Shown here: in pieces, positions 1-25,500 of the stretch
Position numbering within the stretch: the stretch's first letter is position 1
Layout: each line of letters opens with the position of its first letter
Assembly: GCF_964275005.1 (NCBI RefSeq)
Contig: NC_092702.1
Coordinates: 2,617,501 to 2,681,500 of the forward strand
Source: Diadema setosum
Lineage: Eukaryota; Echinodermata; Echinoidea; Diadematoida; Diadematidae
Reading direction: 5' to 3'
DNA: 64,000 nt
Notes under the pieces: generated by a model
What the model was told of the DNA's origin: nothing
Seen by the model: only the letters and a program-made list of their open reading frames with translations
The model's database searches: none
Program-made: the position numbers and the translations under genes

Positions 1-607
1 TTTTCAATGATATTTTATTGATTTCATTCAAATTAATCATAAATCAACCCATTCTGGGTGTAATATGAACATAAGAACGGTACAAATGCCATTCAAAAGA
101 CAAATCCATTACCAACTTATACTGCCCATCATCTCCCTTCAAACATAACAACTCGATTATAAATCAATCCTACTGACCATTTCTTCACGAGAAAGTATTG
201 ACATGTACCAAAAAAAAATGTATATATATATATATATATGTATCTTTGACTATGGTATACTTATACTGCCAATCATCTCTCTTCAACATAACAACTCGAT
301 TATAAATCGAGTATGTAAGGGTATATATATACAAGGGTATATACATAAAAAAGCAACAAAAATACGTTATACAAACTAGAATGAAATCATTTCATTGAAA
401 TCAAATCCCCATCCCCCACCAACCCCGATGCACTCAAACCTATCCCACACCCCCACCACAACCCCAAACACATACATCCACAACCACCACACACATACAC
501 CCCAAACACCAACACACATACACACCAACACCAAAAACGCACATACACACATACACACATACACCCCACACACAAAACACACACCCGAAGCGATACCACC
601 TTCCTTC
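1..607 (-). repeat. 3' flank of the L1-like LINE, CA-rich with a short direct duplication
   Basis: This non-coding stretch follows the LINE stop codon on the minus strand. Positions 430-590 are strongly CA-rich (long imperfect ACACAC/CACCC blocks). About 52 bp at 116-168 is repeated at 258-310 (both copies contain ACAACTCGATTATAAATC), and a short (TA)n lies at 220-239. It is probably the 3' UTR and target flank of the LINE. The exact element end is not clear, because no clean poly(A) or target-site duplication is visible. Confidence 0.45.
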
Positions 608-3600
608 CTAATAAAAACGACTTTCAAATTCAGAAACATTTTCCCATTTCAGCAAATGTAATCCCAACTTACTTCTTTTTATAGCAATGTCTTTTTCTTC
701 ATCCCGAAAACTTATTATTCTTTTACAAATTTCCTCCAAAGTAGGAATTTTTCCCTCCGACCTAGATCTAAATATAATATATTTCAAAATAAAAATTATT
801 GTATTATAAAGTTTTACTTTTGGATCCCTTCCCGTAACACCAAAATGAACGTCTCTCCACTCTATATTTCGAAGATCTGCCATCTCAAACCTATCTATCA
901 CTTCCTGCCACAAATTCTTAACATACACACAATCCCAAAATAAATGTTTATATGTTTCTACCGATTGCTCACAAAAAGAACACCGGTTATTTGCAACGAA
1001 ACCAAACTCAAAAAGATTTTCCTTTGTATAAACAACTCCATGTAATAATTTATACTGAAATTCCCTAAGTTTTGTTAGAAGTGTTGTCATTCTTGGTCTT
1101 AAAAATATATGTGTAATTTCCTTTTTCGAAAACAAATAATCATTTTGGCCATCTTTCATTCGTAAAACATACAATTGCTGTAAATTTGTAACAAAGAGTT
1201 CATACACCTTTCTAAATGAAACATCTTTCAATAAAATTACATTCTCAAAAATTTTCAAAGAAATATTATATTCCTCTTTATCAACAGAATAAAAATCATA
1301 TATATTTCCCTCAAATTTCTGGCTTCTTACAACAACCTCCCCTATTTCCCAAACTTTAACTATATTTCCACTATCTAATCCTAACCTGTGAAAATATACT
1401 GCTGATCTCATACGATCTTTTTCCATAATTTGCTTCACTAAATAAATATTCTTCCTATATAAATTTTCACAAAAAATCATTTTCCCTTTACACAAATAAT
1501 CCTTATTATTAAAAAAAATTGGATTAATCTTGCCTTCTTCATAATTCCGGTTATTCTCCATTTCTTGCCATGCCCTCAAAATTTCTAAATAAAACAATGG
1601 TACATTAAACTTTAGAAATCGTATATCATAATTGCACAAAAATATGAATCTTCCTCCCGCAGTCCTAAAAATATAATCAAAGAAAAGTTTCCATCCCATG
1701 AGCTTCTCACCATATAACAATCGCTTCAACCACATAATTCGTTGACTCTTAACAAACAATTCAAAATTTGTCATTCTAAGACCGCCCTCACTATAATCCT
1801 GATAACAAATAACCCTTTTAATTCGATCTTTACCATTCCATATAAATTCAAAACAAATTTTATTGATATCTGCCACTACCCACTTTGGAACCTCTATTGA
1901 TGAAGATACATAATATAATTTAGACAGAGCATATGTTTTGAGCAAAAATATTTTTCCCATTACAGTCAAATCTCTTTGTCTCCACCATCCCAAAAGTCTT
2001 TTAATCTTACTCAGTATCTCTTTATAATTCATTTCTTCTCTGACCTTAATATTCAATGCAAAATACACTCCTAAAATCTTTATTTCAGTTACAAAATTAC
2101 CCATGGGTAATCTTTCATGTTCTCCCTTTTTCTTCCCTATACTCATTACCTTTGTTTTATCAATATTAACCTTCAAACCACATAATTCATAAAAATCCTT
2201 AAATATTTCCTGTATTCTGATAATTGATGACCTATGTCTAACAAATAAAGTCATATCATCAGCATATAAAACTTGTCGAACCTCAAAATTCTCAAACTGA
2301 ATACCTCTAATCCCATTATCCCTTCTCACCGCCTGCGCCAGAATTTCCATTACCAATAAAAACAAATATGGTGATAATGGGTCGCCTTGCCTCACCCCTC
2401 GCTTTATATCAAAATAACCTGTCGAAACACCTCCGTTCATAACACAACTACTTATTCCATTATACATGATTTTCACCCAAGAACAAAACGACTCACCAAA
2501 CCCAAATAATTCTAACACCTTAAATAAGAATTTGTGCGAAACTGAATCAAACGCTTTTTCAAAATCAACTGCTATCAAATATGCCTCTTCTTCGCAGTAA
2601 TTATTACAATAGAAAATCATATCGTCTATCAAACGCAAAGCCTCACCAATATACCTGTTTTCTATATAACCAACTTGATCCAGATGAACAATCTCATATA
2701 AAACTCCCTTTATTCGCTTTGCCATTATCTTAGAAAGCATCTTATAATCCGTGTTCAACAAAGTAATCGGTCTATAATTCTTTATAAATAATGGATCTTT
2801 GCCCTCTTTTTCAATCAATGTTATTACACCTTGTTTTTGAGACGTTGCTAAACAACCTTTCTCAGAAGCTTCATTGAAAACTTCAACCAATAAACTTCCT
2901 ATTTGTGGCCAAAATGTAAGATAAAATTCAACTGTAAATCCATCATTCCCAGGTGATTTATTTAATTTCATACTTTTTAAACACTCCCAACATTCCTCCT
3001 TAGTAATTTTTCCTTCACAAAAATTCTTACTGTCATCACTTAATTGAGGAATGTCTTTACAAAATACATTTTCTCTGAAATCATCACACACTGATTCATC
3101 TTCTGAATACAGATTTCTATAAAAATTTCTAATCAACCGCATTATTACATCCTTCTCTTTAATCACATTTCCCTTATCATCGCACATTTCCCGTATAACC
3201 GTTTTCTGTTTATTCGACTTGAGCAACTGCTCAAAATACTCTTGATTCTGTTCACCCTCTTCATACCAGACCATTCTTGACCTAACTTTTAATCCATCCG
3301 TATACACATTATACAATTTCTTCAATTCCGTTTTTTTACTCTCTACATCCTTTAAAATTCCACCACTATCAGGAGACGACAGAAGATTTTTCTCCAAAAT
3401 GTCTATTTCATATTCCAATTGCTGTATACTTAATCTTCTCTCCTTTGATTTTTTCTTCGAAAATTTCATTGCAAAATTTCTCATTTTCATCTTTAAAAAA
3501 TCCCAGAAAGAAGATTTAGTATCAAACTCCGTCAACCATTGTAATTCAATACTTTTTATTTCTTCATTCATTCCCTGTACAAATTCCTTATCAAAACACA

Positions 3601-4068
3601 AACTATTATTAAATTTCCAATAAGACTTCCCATAACTTTCATTATATCGAATAGATTTCAGTTGTAAAAAAATCCCAGAATGATCAGGTGCTACTGATGA
3701 TATAATCTCACATGTTCTTACTGAACTTTCCAAATCCTTTGATATAAACCAGTAGTCTAAACGACTTTGAACCAGCGGAGCGATTTGCCTGAAAGTAAAT
3801 CGCTTTAACACTGGGTTCCGTTTCCGCCATATATCAATCAAATTCATTTTCTTTAAAAAACCCTCTAATTCTTTACTACCACTCATTCTCAAATTAGTAC
3901 TTACACCCATATAATCCAAATCTTTATTCATTACTACATTAAAATCTCCACCCAAAATTAACGAATAATTCATAGAATATAAATTTGACAAACAATCATT
4001 AAAATTCACAAGAAAATATACATATACACATACATGTGGTACGCACACACACACACACACACACACAT

Positions 4069-4090
<22 letters not shown>
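608..4090 (-). mobile_element. L1-like non-LTR retrotransposon ORF2, 5'-truncated
   Basis: A single open frame of 1160 codons encodes the C-terminal part of an apurinic endonuclease (GGDFNVV near residue 47, SRLDYWFIS and APDHSG further on) and then a complete-looking reverse transcriptase. The RT shows NYRPITLL, DFEKAFDSV near residue 512, GVRQGDPLSP and the catalytic YADD near residue 611. A Cys-rich zf-RVT-like segment (CSFC...HLFWDC) lies near residue 1038. The endonuclease N-terminus and any ORF1 are missing. The first 20 or so codons are only read-through of a (CA)n microsatellite, so the real element starts near 4015. The long open frame implies a recent insertion. The motif set fits the L1/Tx1 group rather than CR1. 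Confidence 0.9.

Positions 4091-4134
<44 letters not shown>
4037..4134. repeat. Compound (CA)n-(TA)n-(T)n microsatellite at the LINE 5' junction
   Basis: Positions about 4042-4090 are CA repeats, 4090-4119 TA repeats and 4120-4136 a T run. It sits exactly where LINE homology stops, so it marks the truncation or insertion junction. Confidence 0.85.
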
Positions 4135-4135
<1 letters not shown>

Positions 4136-4292
4136 TATTTAACATATCCTTAAATTTCTTCCACTCTCATCTTCTATTCATGTTGTCATGGAAACTTTCC
4201 CAGTTATGCTTCTCGAATTCTCGCTGGTTTCGGTATTTCTGAGAGTGCAAAATTATCACATTTTGAAAATTGTAAGGGTTTACAAAAATGGT

Positions 4293-4398
4293 CCTAAAAT
4301 CATAATAGCATAACATAACATAATGACACATTTGCAACAATATTGCTGAAATTAAAGATTTTAGGTGTTCCGTTCTTTCTGGGCCAACCTGTATATCT
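4293..4398 (-). mobile_element. Possible mariner-like terminal fragment
   Basis: On the minus strand the segment begins TACAGGTTGGCCCAGAAAG and continues AACGGAACACC (4367-4393). This resembles the AGGTTGGCC...-type terminal inverted repeats of mariner elements next to a TA. No opposite terminus or transposase was found nearby, so it would be a solo end. Confidence 0.35.
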
Positions 4399-4399
4399 G

Positions 4400-5200
4400 A
4401 TAATCTTTTTTACACACTTATGCGTAGCTCTTAGAATTTTGTTCCACTCATCCATTTCACAGTACATGTGCATTCTCAATTTTTCCAAAAGAATTAAAGA
4501 GATGCAGTATATCTGTATACCACAGGGTCCTCGGAACATCTTTTTTTTTTCATGTGGGGGGGGGGGTGGGATGGGGGCTTTCCAGTGTCAATGTCAATTG
4601 CTTTAGACAAAAAAAAATCCACTAAACTGAAACAAGTAAAACCTCTCGTAAGTTAAACGCAATATGCTCTAATGTAAGGAAATTTTGAACAAAATAGATG
4701 TTCCTATCCACTGTCACTTACAGCTTGACATTACATTCACACATCAGGAAACACAATATCCATCAACTTTTTCGATTTACAGAAAATGTGAATCCAAATA
4801 TACTTTTAAACATAAGACTCGTATATCAAGAAGACTTGACTTACAAGAAAAAAAAATGTTTTATCAATACAAAATAAAATGTATAATGACCTAAATGCAC
4901 CAATTGCAACACAAATGCACATTATGTTATAAGTCAACATGTCTTGCTACATTACCATTATTCAAATCTGTAATCGATCAAACTTGCTCATCGCTCTTGG
5001 TAATTCAATTTTCTATGGATTGCAGTAAGTACAGATAATGGCGAAAATGTGGACCATTAACGCCTTATACTCTTTGAAACGTTCTCTAATGCTTGAGACG
5101 GATATGATATGGTTTAAAGTTACTGAATTTTATGGGGGGGTTTCAAAAAATATAAAAACATACGTGTTTGGACAAAATATGCGCGCAGAGTCAATTCATT
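4400..5200. other. No recognisable gene
   Basis: The stretch is AT-rich single-copy-looking sequence with a G-run at 4556-4566 and short open frames without coding character. Nothing further can be supported. Confidence 0.4.
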
Positions 5201-5206
5201 TTCTAT

Positions 5207-5335
5207 AAGCTGTTACATGGTTCAGTGGATTATAGGACAACGGACTATCAGTCATGATGTCTATGATTCAAGTCTCCCGGCTGCAGTGGGCCGTGCTACT
5301 AGGCAAGGCACTTTATCCTCATCACACCCATTGCC
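5207..5335 (+). mobile_element. tRNA-derived SINE fragment
   Basis: An A-box-like TGGTTCAGTGGATTATAGG and a B-box-like GATTCAAGTCTC are spaced as in a tRNA promoter. They are followed by a body containing GCTACTAGGCAAGGCACTTT, of the kind seen in tRNA-derived SINEs. It abuts a minus-strand LINE tail at 5343. The family is not identified. Confidence 0.5.
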
Positions 5336-5342
5336 GTCAGCC

Positions 5343-5530
5343 GTCAATTCAATTCAATTTATTCATTTCCTAAAATCACATTCAAAATATTTACAGAGAG
5401 ATGTATGAGCTTTGGGAGGAAATCACACAAAAGCCTGGAACTTGGAAATCACAATCTTGAATAAAATAGACCCTATATGTGTCAAAATGTACCTGTCATT
5501 TGGAGAGGACTTAAAGTATACTGTGGTTGA
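5343..5530 (-). mobile_element. CR1/L2-type LINE 3' end
   Basis: The (TCAAT)n array at 5343-5360 is the reverse complement of a short-period LINE tail. The next 150 bp (TTTACAGAGAG...AAATCACACAAAAGCCTGG) matches another copy at 29775-30035 in the same orientation. Only 3' UTR remains. Confidence 0.6.
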
Positions 5531-6362
5531 TTGCTTATAATCATTCAACGTTTAATTGTCACGTATTGTTAAGAGCAAGGGAATTCAGCTAATCAATCAA
5601 ATCAATAAATTATATGGAACACAGTTAAAAAGTATATTGCATATCGTTATGATATATCTGGGGCGCCTTATTATAATAATACATCAGAATCAAACATGAG
5701 GAGAAGTAATAAGTCGTTAAATAAGTGTGAGAATAATAAAGATTAAATGCAGAATAACGAGAATGTACTTGCTGATTAGATAGCAGCCTCGAGTTAAAGG
5801 GTCTTTTACATCCAGGATCCATGAAGTCGCATTTGTGACTTTTAGTTGAAAGGCATATAAATTTCAGTCATTCTATTCAGTTGTTTTAATTTCAGCCATT
5901 TTTGTACTTTCCTCCTTCATGTTCAACATTGCGAAATGATTGGTAGCATATCATCTTTTCCGAAAAAGGATAATCTCCACTGGAATCACGAAAGCAATCG
6001 AAAAAGTAGTAATTTTTCTTCAGGTATCGTAAAGTTAGACCATGAACATGAAAATAAGTGAATAAGAAGAAAATTAAATCTCAATTCAGTTTGTGTTTTT
6101 GAAAGCGAGTTGTCCAGACTGCTCCTAATATTCCCTTGGTCATTGTAACGTAAGAGTAAAATGCTATAATTTGAAAAAGCTTCAATTTCCTTATTCAATT
6201 TACAATAGTTCGAAATCATCCTTTTGGTGACCTCCTTAAATTTTAGCGACGTACGTCGTGTGAAAGAGAGTGTCGAAGAATGTCTTTATAATACAATACA
6301 TCAATTTTACTTGAAGTAAATTGCAATATTTAGACGGAATTTCGACAGGCTGTGGAAGTTCC

Positions 6363-20564
<14,202 letters not shown>

Positions 20565-20722
20565 GATGGTTGTCCCAACACCAGAGAATCCCACATTCAC
20601 GTATTGTGATGTGTGTGGATAGGGCCTACAGAACCAATGTTCCAAAGATACGAAAATCCAAACCGCATTACTGTTTCCTGTGAGCTTGGCGGGAAAACCC
20701 CGATTTTCACTTTGATACGCGA
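20565..20722 (-). promoter_or_regulatory. Conserved promoter-proximal block of Rab copy 1
   Basis: Upstream of the ATG the minus strand carries GGGGTTTTCCC (decamer GGGAAAACCC on the plus strand at 20691-20700), GGAACATTGG, GGCCCTAT and a GGGACAACCAT-type start context. The same motif order occurs upstream of copies 2 and 3, which supports a retained promoter or 5' UTR. Homology ends at a LINE inserted from 20743. Confidence 0.55.
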
Positions 20723-20742
20723 GCGTAAAAAAAGAGCAAACA

Positions 20743-21464
20743 ATAATAATAATAATAATAATAATAATACATGCAATTTCTATAGCGCCGTTCTCCACTT
20801 TGATTAAATGCTCAAGGCGCTTTACAATTGTACATCAAAGCAAACAGATTGAAAATACAAGTACATCACAGTAATAGAAGAAGATGAAGAAGCAGAAAAA
20901 AAAAAGACATGAAAGTCTGTCTTCAAAAGACACTGGTCTTCAAAATGCACTGCTAAACAGATAGGATTTTAAATTACTCCTGAAAGATGTTATAGAGCTT
21001 GAGTCTTTCAGCTCACGAGGAAGTGAATTCCACAGTGCTGGTCCAGCGTGAGCGAAAGCTCGTTCCCCCCAAGATTTCCTAGAAAACGGAATATGTAAGA
21101 GACCTGAAGTTGAGGATCGAAGAGTTCGTGAAGGTTGGTATTGACGAAACAAACAAACATTATAATCAGGAGCTGTTCCCTCAATAACATGATAAACCAA
21201 AAGAAGTATCTTACACCGAATACGCTCCTGTACAGGCAACCAATGAAGACTCTTCAGGATAGGTGTGATATGACTGCGTTTACTTGACAAAGAAACAATA
21301 CGTGCAGCGGCATTTTGTAGCTTTTGTAATTGGGCAATTTGCGAGTTTGGTAGATTGAAAAACAAACCATTACCGAAATCAAGGCGTGAAGAAATAAGTG
21401 CATGAACAAGTTTTTCCGTGGCAGAGCGAGTCAAATACTTGCGAATAAAACAAATAACCACCAA
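20743..21464 (-). mobile_element. L2/CR1-type LINE, C-terminal fragment with (TTA)n tail
   Basis: The frame 21464-20940 encodes a typical C-terminus: LISSRLDFGNGLF, LQKLQNAAARIV, HWLPVQERI, SRTLRSSTSGLL, GPALWNSLPRELK and FRSNLKSYLF, then a stop. The 3' UTR contains GTAAAGCGCCTTGAGC and GGCGCTATAGAAAT, the paired motif common at the ends of this LINE group, then a (TTATTA)n tail at 20743-20769. It is inserted about 180 bp upstream of the Rab copy 1 start codon. Confidence 0.9.
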
Positions 21465-23400
21465 ACCAACTAGTCAAGCGACCAAACACACAAGCCTTAT
21501 TTCTGTTACTCTGTCAGTAATACAGCTATTACTATAATAGTAGTCAATAATAACAATCAATAATTGATCTTATTAATATCATTATAATAAGAAATGGCCG
21601 CTGCGGTGCTGTTAGTGAATTACATAGTGAATGTTGTATTTGATACAGCAATGTATTTTTTTTTCTTTTTCTTAGAATCATAAGTTTGAGAAATTGTCTT
21701 TAAATTCTATGATTGCACAGCAAAGAAGTCAAGGTTGTTGCCTTTTTAGGTACAGTTATAAAAGTCACAGTGTATAACTGAATTTCGGTTCATTGTATTT
21801 TCTTTTCTTTTCTTTTCACAATGTTTCATTGATTTTATATTGTATTATGTATACTGTATGTACAGTAACTGCATTTTTATAAAAACTAAATAATTTAAAT
21901 GAAATGAAAAAAGCAAAAGAGACGCTAAAAGTTTTAGCAGAAAGTCCGTCATCTGGAACAATATTATTGATAACATTGATCAGTAAATTGCAGAACACAA
22001 TTGAGAAAGCCTGAAAAAATTACAGGAAAAATACCGACACGTGTACAACTTTAATATACCGAGTTCGATCATCCGATCCAAGTGAGGGGCTTTACAGTGA
22101 AAAGCTGATTTGCATAAAGAATACTTTGATTGCGCAAAATCGCTTCAGACATGGCATAGGTAGGCGGAGCTCAACTTCAATATCTCCATTTATATAGCGC
22201 CGACGGAATGAAATAGTTTAAAACGTCCACTTTAGAGAGTCTTATTCAACCGCCTCTATTAACGAGCGCTAACAAGACCTTTCAAAAGTTTTACATTTCA
22301 CACTCTCCTCACCCCTCCCCATCTATTTATTTTCAGAATGTATAAAATTCTTTCAAAAGCACTGCAATTATGTCAAGAAAATCAATAATAAAGAACGATT
22401 TTCAATCGCAACGTATTGCCCATATACAAGCAGACACTGTATAAAGCTAACATAATATGTAACAAAATGGTTGAATTTTCGGAGACGAAAGTAATAATAC
22501 ATGTCTGATAGTAACCCGTGCATATACTGTAATCCAAATGTTTCTATATAAGAATCTACTGAAATTACAACACATCCAAAGCATTGTCCTATAATACACA
22601 CTCCATGGTTATACATCTGGATCGACAAAATCAAACGAAAAGGTCGCATATATGGAATTCCGATGTAATATCTCAATGTTACTAAAAAAAATCATCCTGG
22701 TGACCAGTACAATGACACATTAAATTGCCAACGGAGACATTGTTTTCGAATAAAAAGACACATTTGTCACATAAGAGCAAAGCGGCTGAGGTCCAGAACT
22801 TATGCATTATTTCATTACAATGTTTATTAAAAAATAATCATAATTTTACCATCCTGCATGCTAACAACATTTTTAATAAGATCTAAAAATTAAGTCAAAA
22901 AAAAAACTTCAAACTTCAAAAGGATGTTTTAAGTGGAAATCTTGGAGTAATCTTTTTACCTTTACCATACCGCCCCCGCCACACACACACACACACACAC
23001 ACAGACTATCAAGAATACAAACTGTCAATCTATTATTCTTATCGCGCATCCAGAGATATCGTCATACTCGTAGCATAACTTTCTAAACTTTTGCATTCTA
23101 GGATGTTCATTCGTTCATTCAAACATCATCATGCAACAGTACTGTTACATCACTTTGATGAGGGTTTTTTTTTCTGTTTATTTCAATTTGATTTATTTCG
23201 TACTTCTCACTTTGGGATGCATTGTAGATTATATGAGTACAAATTATGGTGCTTTGTTAATAGTATGTAATACATTATATATGAATATATATATATATCT
23301 AACCTTCCGCTCCCGACCCAGCTCACCGCCCTGGGCTGGGGATACCAGCGGCAGGGGATAGACTGGGCTCGCGCCCGGTCTGTGAAGACGCGAGGGGATT
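21465..23400. other. Intergenic, no recognisable gene
   Basis: This AT-rich stretch has a (CA)n run at 22978-23003 and a short TATATAGCGCCGACGGAATG near 22192 that resembles a truncated LINE end. Open frames are short and without coding bias. Confidence 0.4.
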
Positions 23401-23407
23401 TGGTAGG

Positions 23408-24171
23408 GCCCCAGTCACATAATGCTCTGAGTCCGGCGTTACGTCCAAAAAAGTCTTTTTTTTTTTTTTTTCTGCGGACTCCTGCGGATCCTTTGCCGTC
23501 ACCAGAAAATTTGTACAAAACATACGGGGAAAATGCGGGCGATACGGACAGATACGACCAGATGCGAATACTTGCGTCCATTTGCGGATATTCTTAAGAA
23601 TTGGCACATAATAGTTCTGAACACTTGCGGAGAGTTGCGGATATTTTCGGATAGTTACGGATAGTTACAGATTGTTATAAATAGTCATGGACAATATGGT
23701 TTTCTCTGACGATCCCTGCTAATTCAGTGTATTATGACAGCAAGGTTATCACATATTGGACTGTCTTATATTATACACTGGGGAAAACTGAAATTGAATA
23801 ACGTACAAGTTGTGAAAAAATCGTATTCCTTTAATTTGCTTTACAGTAATGAAAGATATATGAAATTTTAAATTTGAAGTTTGAATTTTATTTGTGCAAC
23901 TCAAATATGAATAAACATCATAAATGTAAAGAATACATAACATAATTATACCACAATAAAATACAGTATAGATCGATAAGTTAAACATTAGAATAAGAAA
24001 ATATTACTTGCAGTCATGGAATAGACAAACTGTGATTACGCTGTCGTTGTGCAGCGATATTCATGACTTACTGGGTTATGTTAAGGAGATTTTTATAATA
24101 AAGCAATGCTTATTGAATTTCCAGAAAAAAAAAGACATTAGGACTTTCAAACACTCCTCCCACACCCAAAT

Positions 24172-24219
<48 letters not shown>

Positions 24220-24949
24220 ATACACATTCCATGGAGCGTAAAGTGGGTAAGACTATAGAGAAATACTAAATTCGTTCTCAATTTCTCAAGTTCAGCACCA
24301 AGGGTCAACCGATATCATGTGTATATGGGTGCCACCTAAAATGACCATTTGTTGGAGAAATTTCATAATCAATTTTGACCATGCGGTTCTGCCTCTCCAC
24401 CGCTCCGACTGTGTTGTAGCTTTCCTTCAGGTAAATGCACTGCAGCTTGGCAACACGAGTTGTGCATGGCTTCCCACGAGTCTCTGTGTTCCCATGAGAG
24501 TGGAAAACGGAAAACGTCGAAGGACGTAATCGTCCGCAGCATCCGTAACTGTCCGCAAATATCCGTAAGCGGACGAAAGTGTTGTGATACGTTAACTTGC
24601 GGTTAATTTCGGATACTTACGGTGGACGTAAACGAACGCAAACGGACGGGAGGTAAAATTTTTTTGCAGAAGGTCTGCGTCCAAGCTACGGGTAGTTACG
24701 TTCAGTTACGGATAGTTACGTTTGGTTACGGTTACTTGCGTAAGTTTGCATCCGTGGAGTCCCTCTGCGAAATTTTGAACATTTCAAAATTTTGCAGGCT
24801 TGGCGCCGTCATTTTGGATGAGTTACGGACAGTTACGTCTACATACGTCCCTGCGGATGCCTGCGTCCACGCTGCGTCCCCCTGCGTCCACTCATCCGTA
24901 TCTATCCGCGGCGGACGTAACCCATCGTAAAGCACTGTGTGACTGGGGC
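23408..24949. mobile_element. Fold-back element with GCCCCAGTCACA ends and TTACGGATAG-repeat arms
   Basis: The left terminus GCCCCAGTCACATAATGCTC is mirrored at the right by GCACTGTGTGACTGGGGC. Both termini are followed inward by many degenerate copies of a 10-bp unit TTACGGATAG (or its complement CTATCCGTAA) interspersed with GCGGAC motifs, so the two arms are inverted relative to each other. The middle carries an ordinary AT-rich segment and a (TA)n at 24175-24216. No transposase frame is visible. It is a non-autonomous, fold-back type DNA element of about 1.54 kb. Confidence 0.7.
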
Positions 24950-25033
24950 AGTGCACTCGTACTCGCAGACTCACCTGCCACATCATCATCAATTAGTTGA
25001 ATTAAGGACAAAAATTAGGAAAAGGTTACGCTA

Positions 25034-25500
25034 AATTCATAAAGTCAATTGACTTTTATTCAAGAGAAAACTCTCCTCTTGTTCCAATGATTATAATATA
25101 CACATTTAACTTGACATGCACATTCTTACAATTCCAATTCGGTACATGTACTTACATACAGCTTCAGCATGTTCAGTGAAAGTGCAAAAAGGGGGGGGGG
25201 TTAATAGGGGAAAGGGAAATTGTCCGCGATCAACTGGAACCATTCACTGTTCAAAGTCCTTGCTTCGCTTATAGTCCTAGTCTTTGTCGCTGGCGCTACT
25301 CCACTGGTGGCTGCCTTCGTCAAGCCGTACTACTCCCACCGCGCCGGTGGCGCCCCGCAGCATCTCCCTGCTCCCGGCGGCTGGTACACGGCTTCGTCCG
25401 ACTGTCTGGGCTCTGCTTCACCTTCTCAATGAACTCATCGGGGTATTAGTTGGCGTCAGGGGTGGGGTGTGGAACAGTTCACAGTCACATGGGTAATATG
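25034..25500. other. Reversed LINE-like end followed by an unassigned GC-rich segment
   Basis: TTGACTTTTATTCAAGAG at 25048 looks like a reversed 3' end. A GC-rich island at 25230-25440 holds a plus-strand frame with a hydrophobic stretch (LASLIVLVFVAGATPLVAAF) but no good ATG and no known family. It could be a host exon, a retrocopy or chance. Confidence 0.3.

Noticed and set aside
23207-23607. Overlapping minus-strand frames of about 100 codons
   Set aside because: They cross the end of the fold-back element at 23408, with no domain or splice support.
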